A stretch of 48,252 nt of DNA from Fidelibacterota bacterium (GCA_947476065.1 CANJPG010000019.1:1-48252); one strand, 5' to 3'. Shown: positions 17,115 through 26,828, counted from the stretch's first letter. Program-made: numbers and translations. Notes: a model not told the origin generated them from the letters alone.

Positions 17115-18128
17115 ATGCCGTCCCCATCCCCGAAGACCGTCGCCATCGTCGGCGCCACCGGCGCTGTCGGTATCGAGTTCCTGCGCTGCCTGACCGCGCG
17201 CAACTTCCCGGTCAAGGAATTGCGCCTGCTGGCCTCGGCACGTTCGGCCGGGAAGGAGATAGCGTTCAAGGAGCAGACTCTGCGCGTGCAGGAACTGACC
17301 GAAGACAGTTTCAAGGGCGTCGATATTGCGCTGTTCTCGGCTGGCAGCGGCATCGCCAAAAAGTTTGCGCCCGCCGCCATAAAGGCCGGCGCGGCGGTGG
17401 TCGATAATTCATCGGCCTTCCGCATGGATGCCGATGTGCCGCTGGTCGTGCCGGAGATCAACGCCGGCGAGATCAAGCGCCACAAAGGCATCATCGCCAA
17501 TCCGAACTGTTCGGCGATCATATCCATCACGCCGCTATGGCCGATCCACAAGATCAATCCCATCCGCCACATGAATATCGCGACCTATCAGGCCGCGTCG
17601 GGGGCAGGTGCTGCCGCCATGGAAGAGCTGGTGGAATCGACGCGGGCCTCGCTCGAGAACCGCGCATACGAACCGAAGGTGTTGCCGCACCCTTACGCCT
17701 TCAATCTGTTCAGCCACAACGCCGACATCGACCCGGCGACGGGCTACAACGGCGAGGAAAGTAAAGTCATCCAGGAGACCCGCAAGATTTTCGGCGACCC
17801 TGATGTGCGCATTTCGATCACCTGCGTGCGCGTGCCGGTGCTGCGCGCCCATGCCGTGGCCGTCACCTTCACCTGCGAGCGGCCCATCACCGAGCAGGAG
17901 GTCCGCACCATCGTCGCCAAGGCCCCGGGCGTGCGCCTGGTGGACGACCGCGCGCGCAATTATTTCCCGATGCCGCGCGATGCCTCGGGCCAGGACGACA
18001 TTCTTGTGGGCCGCATCCGCCAGGATATCGGCGACCCGTCGGGCCACAGCATCTCGCTGTTTTCCGCCGGCGATCAGTTGCTGAAGGGCGCTGCGCTGAA
18101 CGCAGTACAGATCGCGGAGTATCTCTAG
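17115..18128 (+). CDS. asd: Aspartate-semialdehyde dehydrogenase
   Basis: Asd reduces L-aspartyl-4-phosphate to aspartate semialdehyde with NADPH, the branch point for Lys/diaminopimelate, Thr, Ile and Met. The 337-aa protein shows the dinucleotide motif GATGAVG (13-19), the catalytic C132 in NPNCSAI and H246 in LRAHAVAV. ATG 17115 is preceded by AGGAGA. The upstream leader ORF rich in Thr, Ile and Lys codons and the terminator at 17050-17080 suggest attenuation control. It is followed convergently by pgk with a 20-nt gap. Confidence 0.97.
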   Translation: MPSPSPKTVAIVGATGAVGIEFLRCLTARNFPVKELRLLASARSAGKEIAFKEQTLRVQELTEDSFKGVDIALFSAGSGIAKKFAPAAIKAGAAVVDNSSAFRMDADVPLVVPEINAGEIKRHKGIIANPNCSAIISITPLWPIHKINPIRHMNIATYQAASGAGAAAMEELVESTRASLENRAYEPKVLPHPYAFNLFSHNADIDPATGYNGEESKVIQETRKIFGDPDVRISITCVRVPVLRAHAVAVTFTCERPITEQEVRTIVAKAPGVRLVDDRARNYFPMPRDASGQDDILVGRIRQDIGDPSGHSISLFSAGDQLLKGAALNAVQIAEYL

Positions 18129-18148
18129 CCCAGCGCCTTCACGCCCGC

Positions 18149-19345
18149 CTAGGCCGCGCTCAGCGCGGCCACACCGGGAAGCTCCTTGCCTTCCATCCAC
18201 TCGAGGAAGGCGCCGCCGGCCGTGGAGACATAGGTCAGATCGTCGGCGACGCCGGCAGCATTGAGCGCTGCTACGGTGTCGCCGCCGCCCGCCACCGACA
18301 CCAGCGCGCCGGCCTTACTCACCTTGGCCACGTGCTTCGCGATTTCGAAGGTCGCTTTATGGAAGGGCTTTATCTCGAAGGCGCCGAGCGGGCCGTTCCA
18401 CAGCAGCGTCTTGCAGGCATCGATGCGGTCACGCAGCAGCTGAACCGTATCCGGTCCAACATCGAGGATCATCATGTCCTCGGGCACCATGTCGACAGGG
18501 CGCTCGTGAATTTCAACGCCTTCCTTCAGCGCAGTCGCGCAGACCACGTCCGTCGGCAGCAGCACTTCGCAGCCGCTTTCCCTGGCGGTCGCAAGAATTT
18601 CGCGCGCGGTATCGGCAAGATCGCGTTCGCAGAGCGACTTACCGATGTCGATGCCTTGGGCATTGAGGAAGGTGTTTGCCATGCCGCCGCCGATGACAAG
18701 GAAGTCGACCTTGCGCACCAGGTTGTTGAGCACGTCAAGCTTGCTGGAAATCTTCGAGCCGCCGACGATCGCTATTACCGGCTTCTGCGGCTGCTCAAGG
18801 GCCGCCGTCAAAGCCTCTAACTCCGCCTGCATCTGACGCCCGGCATAAGCCGGCAGCAGATGGGCAAGGCCTTCGGTCGAGGCGTGGGCGCGGTGGGCCG
18901 CCGAGAAGGCGTCGTTGACGTAGATGTCACCCAAAGCCGCCAGCGCCTTGGTGAAGTCCTTGTCGTTGGCTTCTTCGCCGGCGTGATAGCGCAGGTTCTC
19001 GAGTAACGCGCATTGGCCGGGCTTCAGCGACGCCACCACGGCTTCCGCCGCCGGGCCGATGCAGTCGTCGGCGAAGACGACGTCATGGCCGATGGCCTTG
19101 GCCAGCGCCGGCACGATGGGCCGCAGCGACATCTCGGGCACCCGCTTGCCCTTGGGCCGGTCGAAGTGCGACAGCACGATGACCTTGGCGCCGCGCAGCA
19201 AAAGGTCGGTGATCGTCGGCGCCAGCCGCTCGATGCGCGTAGCGTCGGTGACGTGGCCATCCTTCACCGGCACGTTGAGGTCGGCGCGCACGAGCACGCG
19301 TTTGCCGCCGACGTCGGCCTGACCCAGGGTCTTGAACGTGGTCAT
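18149..19345 (-). CDS. pgk: Phosphoglycerate kinase
   Basis: Pgk transfers the acyl phosphate of 1,3-bisphosphoglycerate to ADP in glycolysis, or the reverse in gluconeogenesis or the Calvin cycle. The 398-aa protein has the N-terminal substrate-binding [11 protein letters not shown] (20-30), the hinge region and the nucleotide-binding GGGDTVAA (353-360). It is 12 nt downstream of gap, in the usual gap-pgk order, and both are probably expressed from the gap promoter. Confidence 0.97.
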   Translation of the reverse strand: MTTFKTLGQADVGGKRVLVRADLNVPVKDGHVTDATRIERLAPTITDLLLRGAKVIVLSHFDRPKGKRVPEMSLRPIVPALAKAIGHDVVFADDCIGPAAEAVVASLKPGQCALLENLRYHAGEEANDKDFTKALAALGDIYVNDAFSAAHRAHASTEGLAHLLPAYAGRQMQAELEALTAALEQPQKPVIAIVGGSKISSKLDVLNNLVRKVDFLVIGGGMANTFLNAQGIDIGKSLCERDLADTAREILATARESGCEVLLPTDVVCATALKEGVEIHERPVDMVPEDMMILDVGPDTVQLLRDRIDACKTLLWNGPLGAFEIKPFHKATFEIAKHVAKVSKAGALVSVAGGGDTVAALNAAGVADDLTYVSTAGGAFLEWMEGKELPGVAALSAA

Positions 19346-19357
19346 GACAACTGGCGC

Positions 19358-20380
19358 TTAGAGCAGCTTGCCCATGGCGTTCAGCGTATCGAGCATGCGG
19401 TTCGAGAAACCCCACTCGTTGTCGTACCAGGACAAGACGCGCACGAAGTTGTTCGGCATCACCTTGGTCTGCGTCGCATCGAAGGTGGAGGACGCCGGGT
19501 TGTGGTTGAAGTCGATCGACACCAGCGGCGCGGTGTTGACTTCCAGAACGCCCTTCAGCGAGCCGCCAAACGTTTTGCCGGCGGCCGCATCGGTCATGGC
19601 CTGGTTGATCTCGGCTTCGGTCGCGGGCTTGGACAGCACGCACTTCAGGTCCACGACGGACACGTTGGGTGTGGGGACGCGCAGCGAGGTGCCGTCCAGC
19701 TTGCCTTTCAGCTCAGGCAGCACTTCACCGACGGCTTTCGCCGCTCCAGTGGAGGTCGGGATGATGCTGAGAGCTGCCGCGCGGGCGCGGCGCAGGTCCT
19801 TGTGAAGCGTGTCCACGGTCGACTGGTCGCCGGTATAGGCGTGGATCGTGGTCATGTAGCCCTGCTCAATGCCCCACAGCTTCTGCAGCACGTAGGCCAC
19901 CGGCGCCAGGCAGTTGGTGGTGCAGGACGCATTGCTGACAACAAGGTGGTCCTTGGTCAGCTTGTCGTGGTTGACGCCGTAAACCACGGTCAGGTCGGCG
20001 CCGCCCGAGGGGGCCGAGACCAGCACGCGCTTGGCACCCGCACCCAGGTGGACTTGGGCCTTGTCCTTGTCGGTGAAGATGCCGGTGCATTCGGCGACGA
20101 TGTCGATCCCCAGATCCTTCCAGGGCAGCTTGGCCGGGTCGCGTTCCTTGAAGACTTTCACGTCCTTGCCGTTGACGGTCATGACGTCGCCGGCCACCGA
20201 AATGTCGGCCTTGAGCGGTCCGTGGACCGAGTCCCACTTCAAGAGGTGGGCATTGGCGTCGGCCGGCCCCAGGTCGTTGATCGCTACAAATTCAATATCC
20301 GAGCGTTTGGCTTCGACCATGGCGCGGAAAACCATGCGACCGATACGGCCGAATCCATTGAGGGCGACACGAACTGTCAT
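19358..20380 (-). CDS. gap: Glyceraldehyde-3-phosphate dehydrogenase
   Basis: It oxidises glyceraldehyde 3-phosphate to 1,3-bisphosphoglycerate. The 340-aa type I protein has the NAD-binding NGFGRIG (8-14), the catalytic C153 in SNASCTTNCLAP and H180 in TTIHAYTGDQ. The Asp in AINDLG, after the second strand, suggests NAD rather than NADP preference. It is first gene of the gap-pgk unit. The 137-nt gap to the divergent PPK2 gene should hold its promoter, but I cannot point to clear elements. Confidence 0.97.
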   Translation of the reverse strand: MTVRVALNGFGRIGRMVFRAMVEAKRSDIEFVAINDLGPADANAHLLKWDSVHGPLKADISVAGDVMTVNGKDVKVFKERDPAKLPWKDLGIDIVAECTGIFTDKDKAQVHLGAGAKRVLVSAPSGGADLTVVYGVNHDKLTKDHLVVSNASCTTNCLAPVAYVLQKLWGIEQGYMTTIHAYTGDQSTVDTLHKDLRRARAAALSIIPTSTGAAKAVGEVLPELKGKLDGTSLRVPTPNVSVVDLKCVLSKPATEAEINQAMTDAAAGKTFGGSLKGVLEVNTAPLVSIDFNHNPASSTFDATQTKVMPNNFVRVLSWYDNEWGFSNRMLDTLNAMGKLL

Positions 20381-20517
20381 GGGAATTACGCTTCCTTCTC
20401 TAGAGTGGGGCGGGACCCGCTGGGACCAACAAAAGCAACGCGAAGCGGGTCAAAGATTGCTGGGGGAGATACAATAGTCTTAACCGGATTCCAAGCGCGG
20501 CATTCAATAGGGAAAAT

Positions 20518-22056
20518 ATGGCGAAAACGAGCCTTTTTAAGCGGGCGGAAGCCGGCCAGACGCTGAGCGACGGCGCCTTTCGGGCGGTTCGGGACCAATT
20601 GCGCTTCGAACTGGTCGACCTGCAGCAGCGCTGCCGGCTGAATGGCGCCTATCCGGTGATCATCGTGCTCTCGGGCGTCCAGGGCGCCGGTGTGGTCGAC
20701 AGCACCAATCTGCTGAACACCTGGATGGACCCCCGCTGGATCCGCACCCATGCCTTCGACACCCCCAGCGATGAGGAGCGCGAGCGCCCGCTGTTCTGGC
20801 GCGCCTGGCGGTCCTTGCCCGCCGCCGGCACCATCGGCCTTTACCTGGACGGCTGGTACGGCGAGGCCGTAACCGCCCATGCCCGCGGACGCACCTCGCC
20901 CGCGGTCTTTGCCGACCACCTCGCCCGCATCAAAATCTTCGAGCGCGCCCTGACCGACGACGGCGCGCTGATCGTCAAGATCTGGCTGCACCTCAGCCAG
21001 AAGGGCCATCGCCAGTGCGCCGATGCCCACCATGACGATCCGGTGTTTGGTTTCCGGGCCAGCGATGATTCCTGGCCCCAGCCGGCGTCCTATCCCAAGT
21101 TCACCGCGATTGCCGCCAAGGGCATCAAAGCCACCGACACCACAGAGGCCCCCTGGAGCATCGTCGACGGCACCGACGACAACCACCGTCGCGCCCAGGT
21201 GTTGACGATCCTGCGCGATGCCATGGCGGCCCATGAAAAAGCCTGGCTGGCAAAATCCAAGGCGGCGAAGAAATCCATCAAACGCGCGATCAAGGCCGAC
21301 AATAAAAACCCGCTGCCAAAAAAGAAAAAAATCGGCGCGCTCGCTAAAGTGGATTTCAGCAAGACGCTGGGCGACGACGCCTATGCCAAGGCGTTCCACA
21401 CACGCCAGGCGCGGATTTACGATCTGCAGAAAAAAGCCCGCGCGGCGGGGCTGTCGACCATCATCGCCTTTGAAGGCTGGGACGCCGCCGGCAAAGGTGG
21501 CGCTATCCGCCGTCTCACCTATGCCCTGAGTGCGCGCAACTACAAAGTCGTGCCCATCTCCGCCCCCAGCGACGAAGAGCGCGCGCACCATTACCTCTGG
21601 CGCTTCTGGCGGCACCTCAGCCGCGACGGCCACATCACGCTGTTCGACCGCTCCTGGTACGGTCGCGTGCTGGTGGAACGCGTTGAACATCTGACCGCGG
21701 AAAATGCCTGGACGCGCGCCTACGACGAGATCAACGCCTTTGAGGCCGAACTCGCTGCCCACGGCACGCTGCTGCTCAAGTTCTGGCTGCACATCGACAA
21801 CGATGAACAGCTCAGGCGCTTTAAAGAACGCGAAAAGACGGCATATAAAAGGTGGAAAATCACCGACGACGATTGGCGCAACCGCGAGAAGTGGAATCGC
21901 TCCTGGGTTGCGGTTGATGAAATGCTCGCGCGGACGTCCACGCCAACCGCGCCTTGGCACGTCATTCCCGCCAACGACAAAAGCTTCGCGCGCATCAAGA
22001 TATTCGATATTGCTATCAAGGCCTTGGAAACCGCCTTGAAGGGCCGCAAAGCATAA
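20518..22056 (+). CDS. pap: Two-domain PPK2-family polyphosphate:AMP phosphotransferase
   Basis: The 512-aa protein consists of two PPK2 domains in tandem, the layout of class II enzymes that make ADP from AMP and polyphosphate. The C-terminal domain is intact: Walker A EGWDAAGKGG (319-328) and Walker B DRSWYGR (377-383). In the N-terminal domain the same positions are degenerate: SGVQGAGVVDS (52-62), lacking the P-loop Lys, and LDGWYGE (110-116). This is the expected pattern, in which only the C-terminal copy is catalytic. A Lys-rich linker lies around 246-272 (NPLPKKKKIG). It is divergent from gap. Confidence 0.92.
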   Translation: MAKTSLFKRAEAGQTLSDGAFRAVRDQLRFELVDLQQRCRLNGAYPVIIVLSGVQGAGVVDSTNLLNTWMDPRWIRTHAFDTPSDEERERPLFWRAWRSLPAAGTIGLYLDGWYGEAVTAHARGRTSPAVFADHLARIKIFERALTDDGALIVKIWLHLSQKGHRQCADAHHDDPVFGFRASDDSWPQPASYPKFTAIAAKGIKATDTTEAPWSIVDGTDDNHRRAQVLTILRDAMAAHEKAWLAKSKAAKKSIKRAIKADNKNPLPKKKKIGALAKVDFSKTLGDDAYAKAFHTRQARIYDLQKKARAAGLSTIIAFEGWDAAGKGGAIRRLTYALSARNYKVVPISAPSDEERAHHYLWRFWRHLSRDGHITLFDRSWYGRVLVERVEHLTAENAWTRAYDEINAFEAELAAHGTLLLKFWLHIDNDEQLRRFKEREKTAYKRWKITDDDWRNREKWNRSWVAVDEMLARTSTPTAPWHVIPANDKSFARIKIFDIAIKALETALKGRKA

Positions 22057-22156
22057 CCGCAGGTATAGCCCGCTTGCGCGACTTTTAGCTAAGACGCGAT
22101 ACGCCCGGCGTTGCAACGGGTGTGCCGGGGCGAGCGTTTCTAGGCATCGGGGTCGT

Positions 22157-22206
22157 GGTTAGACCTTGGTTTTATAACATTTTCTAACCGCTCCGGGTGC
22201 TATGAT
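22157..22206 (+). promoter_or_regulatory. Inverted repeat and extended -10 before the DUF1800 cassette
   Basis: GGTTAGA (22157-22163) and TCTAACC (22183-22189) form a perfect 7-bp inverted repeat with a 19-nt AT-rich spacer. TGCTATGAT (22198-22206) is a good extended -10 element. Together they suggest a regulated promoter for the three-gene unit starting at 22334. The -35 is weak. Confidence 0.4.
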
Positions 22207-22333
22207 CGGCGCCCTGAGAACAGGCCCTGGGCGCGGGGGATATTGCGCCAACCGCCTGATCGCGGTGCTCGGATGGGGGACGAAAAATTTGTGCACCATG
22301 TCTGGTCTCACCGCGCTGTAGGGAGGAGCAAGA

Positions 22334-23935
22334 ATGCTTCCCGCTAAGGCCGACTCTTTGCGTATCGCGCTGAACCGCGTGACCTTCGGCGCCCGCGATA
22401 CTGATGTCGCGCTGGCGCAAGCGTCGGGTTGGACGGCGTGGCTCGAAGATCAGCTGGCGCCGCCCGCCGGTGACGACAGTTCCGTCACCTCGCACCTCAA
22501 TACGCAAATCATGCACATTGAGTACGCCGCATCGAACCCCGCACAAACCAACGGCACTTGGGCCGCCGTCAACGAGGACCGCGGCCTGAATTACCTCAAC
22601 GCCGCCACCCCCATATTGTGGAACCTCGCCAGCAAGGCCGGCGTCACCGTCGCCTTCAACGAACGCACGCGCATTCGCCAGGAACTTGCCGCCGCCACGT
22701 GGATCCGCAACACCCACAGCCGGTATCAGCTGCGCGAGTTCATGGTCGATTTCTGGCACAATCATTTCAACATCGGCAAAAATGAGAACGAGTTGGCCAC
22801 GGCGCTGCTGCCGGTCTACGACCGCACAGCGATCCGCCCGTTTGCCTTCGGGAACTTCCGCGCCATGCTCGAGGCCAACGCCACCTCGTCGTCGATGATG
22901 CTCTATCTCGACAACTGGGTGAGCAACGCCACCACGCCCAACGAGAATTACGCCCGCGAGATCATGGAGCTGCACACCCTGGGCGGCACCAGCTATCTCG
23001 GCACCGTCGACCCGACGACTGTGCCTTTAGGGTATAACGGCGTCGCCGTTGGCTTCACCGACGGCGACATCGTCCAGGCGTCGCGCGCGCTGTCCGGCTG
23101 GACGGTGCAAGCCGGCCAGCGCTTCGGCGGCGTTACCTTGCCCTCGACCGGCGAGTTCACCTTCAATCCGCCGCAGCACAATACCCAGGCCAAGACGCTG
23201 CTCGGCCTCAACATCGCCACCGCGGTCAACGACATGAACCAGGGCCGCATGCTGCTCAACATGCTGGCCTATCATCCGGCGACGGCCTCCTTTGTCGTCG
23301 GCAAGCTGGCGCGGCGCATCTTCGGCGACACGCCGCCGCAGGCGGTCATCGACCGCGGTGTGAAAGCCTGGCTTGCCAATCAGGTCGCGCCCGATCAGAT
23401 CGCCCGCGTGCTGCGCGCGATGCTGCTGGACGGCAGCGAAGTCTCCACCGCGCCGGTGGACAAGGTCCGCCGCCCCTATGAGCGCATCTTGGCCCTCTTC
23501 CGCACCACCGACATTATCGTGAACGCCTCGCCGTCCATGACGACTTTGCTGGATGCGTTGAACGACGGCCTCTTCGCCTGGCAGGCGCCCAACGGCCGGC
23601 CCGACACCAATGCCTATTGGCTGGCGACGGGGGCTACCGTCGCCACCTGGAACCAGCTGTTCCAGCTGCTCTCCAACACCGCCATCGTCACGGCCCTCAG
23701 CGCCCAGACGCCGCAAACCGCGCGCGGCTCGGCGACCGGCGTCGTCGAATATTGGGTGGGCCGCATGGTGGGCGCATCGCTGTCCAGCACCGCCATGAAC
23801 GCCCTCGTCGCAGACCAAGCCACCAGTTCCGGCGTGACTGCCGCGTTCATGGGCAACAATTCGACCACCATCGAAAACGCTCACCGGCGCCTGGTGAGCC
23901 TGATCGCCACCACCGAAGAATTCACATTGCGCTAG
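22334..23935 (+). CDS. DUF1800 family protein, first copy
   Basis: The 533-aa protein is a DUF1800 member, recognised by the N-terminal LNRVTFGARDTDVALA, the central FMVDFWHNHFNIGKNENELA and NENYAREIMELHTLGG segments, and QASRALSGWTV. DUF1800 proteins regularly occur beside DUF1501 proteins; their biochemical role is unknown to me. No signal peptide is visible after the ATG at 22334, which follows a strong GGGAGGAGCA site. The gene directly precedes the DUF1501 gene (22 nt gap). A second, clearly homologous DUF1800 gene follows that. Confidence 0.9.
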   Translation: MLPAKADSLRIALNRVTFGARDTDVALAQASGWTAWLEDQLAPPAGDDSSVTSHLNTQIMHIEYAASNPAQTNGTWAAVNEDRGLNYLNAATPILWNLASKAGVTVAFNERTRIRQELAAATWIRNTHSRYQLREFMVDFWHNHFNIGKNENELATALLPVYDRTAIRPFAFGNFRAMLEANATSSSMMLYLDNWVSNATTPNENYAREIMELHTLGGTSYLGTVDPTTVPLGYNGVAVGFTDGDIVQASRALSGWTVQAGQRFGGVTLPSTGEFTFNPPQHNTQAKTLLGLNIATAVNDMNQGRMLLNMLAYHPATASFVVGKLARRIFGDTPPQAVIDRGVKAWLANQVAPDQIARVLRAMLLDGSEVSTAPVDKVRRPYERILALFRTTDIIVNASPSMTTLLDALNDGLFAWQAPNGRPDTNAYWLATGATVATWNQLFQLLSNTAIVTALSAQTPQTARGSATGVVEYWVGRMVGASLSSTAMNALVADQATSSGVTAAFMGNNSTTIENAHRRLVSLIATTEEFTLR

Positions 23936-23957
23936 AAGCGCGCACAGGAGCCGACCG

Positions 23958-25175
23958 ATGAATATGCCGCACATGCCCCTCTCCCGCCGCCGCCTGCTGG
24001 CCGGCGCCGCCCTGGCCACCATCGCGCCGGGCCTGCGTGTGTCCCTGGCTGCCGATGTGACCACGCCGCGCGACATTCTCATCGTGCTGTTCCAGCGCGG
24101 CGCCTGCGACTGGCTGCAGATGCTCTCGCCGGCCGGCGATCCGGCTTACATCGCGGCGCGGCCAAGCATCCGCATCCCAACGACGGGCACCAACGCCGGC
24201 ATCGGCCTGGGCTCCATGGGCACTACGGATTTCTATCTGCCTGCTGTCGCCACGGATTTGAAGGCCCTCTACGACGCCGGCGATCTGGCCTTCGTGCACG
24301 CCACCGGCATCCATACCACCGACCGCAGCCATTTCACCTGTCAGGACATGATGGAGAAGGGCAACGCCGACGCCGAGACTGAACAGCATGTCGGGTGGCT
24401 AACCCGCCATATCGCGTCGGCCGGCGACGGCGGACATGCTCTCTCGACGATGGCTGTGGCCGCCACTAACCCAGCCGCCCTGCTGGGCGACGGCGGGGCC
24501 ATCGCCATCGGCAATGCCGACAACTTCAACATCAGCGGCGGGACCGCCAACGCCAATGTCATCCGCGCCATGAATACCGGCACCAGCCCCTATCAGAGCG
24601 TCGCCACCGCCGCGCTCAATGCCGTCAACGACGTGCAGGCCGGCCTGAAAACCATTACCGACACCTCGGCGACCGCCGGTTACACCGGCGGCTCACTCAG
24701 CCAATCGCTGCGGTCCCTGGGCAAGATGATCAAGATGAACGTCGGCGTCGACATCGCCACGGTCGATTTCGGCAGCTGGGACATGCACAACAGCCTGGTC
24801 AGCGAGTTCAACACCCGCACCACGGAATTCAGCCGCGCTATCGGCGCCTTCTGGAAAGATATGGCCGACTACCAGAACCGCATCACGCTGGTGACAATGA
24901 CCGAGTTCGGCCGCCGTGTGGTCGAGAACGCGAGCCAGGGCACGGACCACGGCTCGGGCTCGGGCATGCTGGTGCTGGGCGGCAACGTCAACGGCGGCAA
25001 GATTTACGGTACGTGGCCGGGGCTGGGCACGGCACAGCTCACCACCGGCGACCTCACCGTCACCACCGACTATCGCCAGGTGCTCTCCGAGATCCTGGTG
25101 AAACGCCACGCCGAGAAAAAGCTCGCCAGCGTATTCCCGACCGTGAAATACGCCCCGCTTGGCCTGACCGCCTAA
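23958..25175 (+). CDS. DUF1501 family protein with Tat signal
   Basis: The 405-aa product carries a twin-arginine signal (LSRRRLLAGAALATIAPGLR, cleavage probably after SLA), implying folding before export. The DUF1501 fold is related to sulfatases and alkaline phosphatases. Characteristic segments are DILIVLFQRGACDWLQMLSP near the start, FVHATGIHTTDRSHF, and TMTEFGRRVVENASQGTDHG, the last being the usual metal-site-like GTDHG. Sandwiched between two DUF1800 genes with short gaps (22 and 42 nt), it belongs to the same operon. The substrate is unknown. Confidence 0.92.
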   Translation: MNMPHMPLSRRRLLAGAALATIAPGLRVSLAADVTTPRDILIVLFQRGACDWLQMLSPAGDPAYIAARPSIRIPTTGTNAGIGLGSMGTTDFYLPAVATDLKALYDAGDLAFVHATGIHTTDRSHFTCQDMMEKGNADAETEQHVGWLTRHIASAGDGGHALSTMAVAATNPAALLGDGGAIAIGNADNFNISGGTANANVIRAMNTGTSPYQSVATAALNAVNDVQAGLKTITDTSATAGYTGGSLSQSLRSLGKMIKMNVGVDIATVDFGSWDMHNSLVSEFNTRTTEFSRAIGAFWKDMADYQNRITLVTMTEFGRRVVENASQGTDHGSGSGMLVLGGNVNGGKIYGTWPGLGTAQLTTGDLTVTTDYRQVLSEILVKRHAEKKLASVFPTVKYAPLGLTA

Positions 25176-25217
25176 CACCGGCGCCGCGAACGGCTCCGAT
25201 CACATAAAGAGGCAAGA

Positions 25218-26828
25218 ATGCTGCCCGCCACATCCAGTCCCATTCGTACCGCCCTCAACCGCGTCACCTTCGGTGCACGCGACACCGACGTCGCCATCGC
25301 CGATAACATCGGCTGGGGGGCGTGGGTCGACGACCAGCTCAGACCGCCGGTGGGCGACGATCCGGCGCTGGCCAGCCACCTCGCCCGCCAGACCATGAAG
25401 ATCAAGTACGCAGCACCTGCCGAGAACGATACGCGCGGCCAGTGGCTCGCCACCGACGAAGACCGCACGCTCAACTATATCAACGCCGATACGCCGACCC
25501 TGTGGAACATCACGCGCAACGCCGGCTCCTTGTTCTCGAACGCCGAGCGCACGCGCATCCGGCAAGAATTGGCCGCCGCCACCTGGATCCGCAACGGCCA
25601 CAGCCGCTATCAGCTGCGCGAGTTCATGGTCGATTTCTGGCACAACCACTTCAACATCGGCAAAAACGAGAACGAGCTGGCCACCTCACTGCTGCCGGTC
25701 TTTGATCGCGCCACCATCCGCCCCAACGCTTTCGGCAATTTCCGCACGCTGCTGGAAGCCACGGCGACGGCGCCTTCGATGCTGATCTATCTCGACAACT
25801 GGGTCAGCAGCGCCACCACGCCCAACGAGAACTACGCCCGCGAGATCATGGAGCTGCACACCCTGGGCGGCACCGCCTATCTCGGCACGGCGAGCCCAGC
25901 CACCGTCGCCATGGGACCTAATGGACTGGCCGTTGGCTTCACCGATACCGACGTCATCCAGGCCTCGCGCGCATTGTCCGGCTGGACGATCGGCTACGGA
26001 CAGGCCGCGACCACCGGCACCATGCCCAACACCGGCGAGTTCGCCTTCAACGCCCGCCAGCACAATAAACAGGCCGGTGCGATCTTGGGGTACAACGTCA
26101 GCTCGGCCTTGAACGACATGACCCAGGGCCAGCGTCTGATCAACATCCTGGCCTATCATCCCGCCACGGCGTCCTTCGTCGTTGGCAAGCTGGCGCGGCG
26201 CATCTTCGGCGATACGCCGCCGCAGGCGGTCATCGACCGCGGCCTGGCCGCCTGGCTCGGCAACCAGATGGCGCCGGACCAGATCGCCCGCGTGCTGCGC
26301 GCCATGTTGACCGAGGGCACCGAGGTCATGACAGTTCCGCCCTCGAAAGTGCGCCGTCCTTACGAACGCATCATCGCCATGGCCCGCACGACCGAGATGA
26401 TCTTCAACGCCGGCACCTTCATGACCAGCCTGCTCGACGGCTTGAACGACGGCCTGTTTGCCTGGCAGGCGCCCAACGGCCGCCCCGACGTCAACGATTT
26501 TTGGCTGGCCACGGGCGCTACCATCGCCACATGGAATCTGCTGTTCCAGGTGCCCAATTTCACCGAATTCACCGCCGCCTCGCTGACCATGCAATCGCCG
26601 CAGGATGCGATGACCAGCCCCACCGCCATCACCGAATACTGGGTGGGCCGCATGGTCGGCCACCAGTTGAACACCGCCGCGATGACCAGTCTCGTCGCTG
26701 ATCAGGCCGGCAGCAACGGCGTGCCGGCCATCGTCAAAACGCGCAACGTCACGGCGGCGCGCATTGAAACCGCGCATCGCCGCCTGATCAGCCTGATCGC
26801 GACGTCGGAAGAGTTCAGCCTGCGTTAG
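25218..26828 (+). CDS. DUF1800 family protein, second copy
   Basis: The 536-aa protein is a close paralogue of the DUF1800 protein encoded at 22334-23935. Long identical stretches include LNRVTFGARDTDVA, ERTRIRQELAAATWIRN, FMVDFWHNHFNIGKNENELA, NENYAREIMELHTLGG and FVVGKLARRIFGDTPPQAV. Well over half of all residues match. As in the first copy, no signal peptide is visible at the start (MLPATSSPIRTALNRV). The end overlaps the end of the convergent cytochrome c-FTR1 gene by 14 bp. Confidence 0.9.
   Translation: MLPATSSPIRTALNRVTFGARDTDVAIADNIGWGAWVDDQLRPPVGDDPALASHLARQTMKIKYAAPAENDTRGQWLATDEDRTLNYINADTPTLWNITRNAGSLFSNAERTRIRQELAAATWIRNGHSRYQLREFMVDFWHNHFNIGKNENELATSLLPVFDRATIRPNAFGNFRTLLEATATAPSMLIYLDNWVSSATTPNENYAREIMELHTLGGTAYLGTASPATVAMGPNGLAVGFTDTDVIQASRALSGWTIGYGQAATTGTMPNTGEFAFNARQHNKQAGAILGYNVSSALNDMTQGQRLINILAYHPATASFVVGKLARRIFGDTPPQAVIDRGLAAWLGNQMAPDQIARVLRAMLTEGTEVMTVPPSKVRRPYERIIAMARTTEMIFNAGTFMTSLLDGLNDGLFAWQAPNGRPDVNDFWLATGATIATWNLLFQVPNFTEFTAASLTMQSPQDAMTSPTAITEYWVGRMVGHQLNTAAMTSLVADQAGSNGVPAIVKTRNVTAARIETAHRRLISLIATSEEFSLR

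Noticed and set aside
20518-22056. Frameshift or decay in the N-terminal half of the PPK2 protein
   Set aside because: The frame is intact, and a degenerate N-terminal P-loop is the normal state of two-domain polyphosphate:AMP phosphotransferases.
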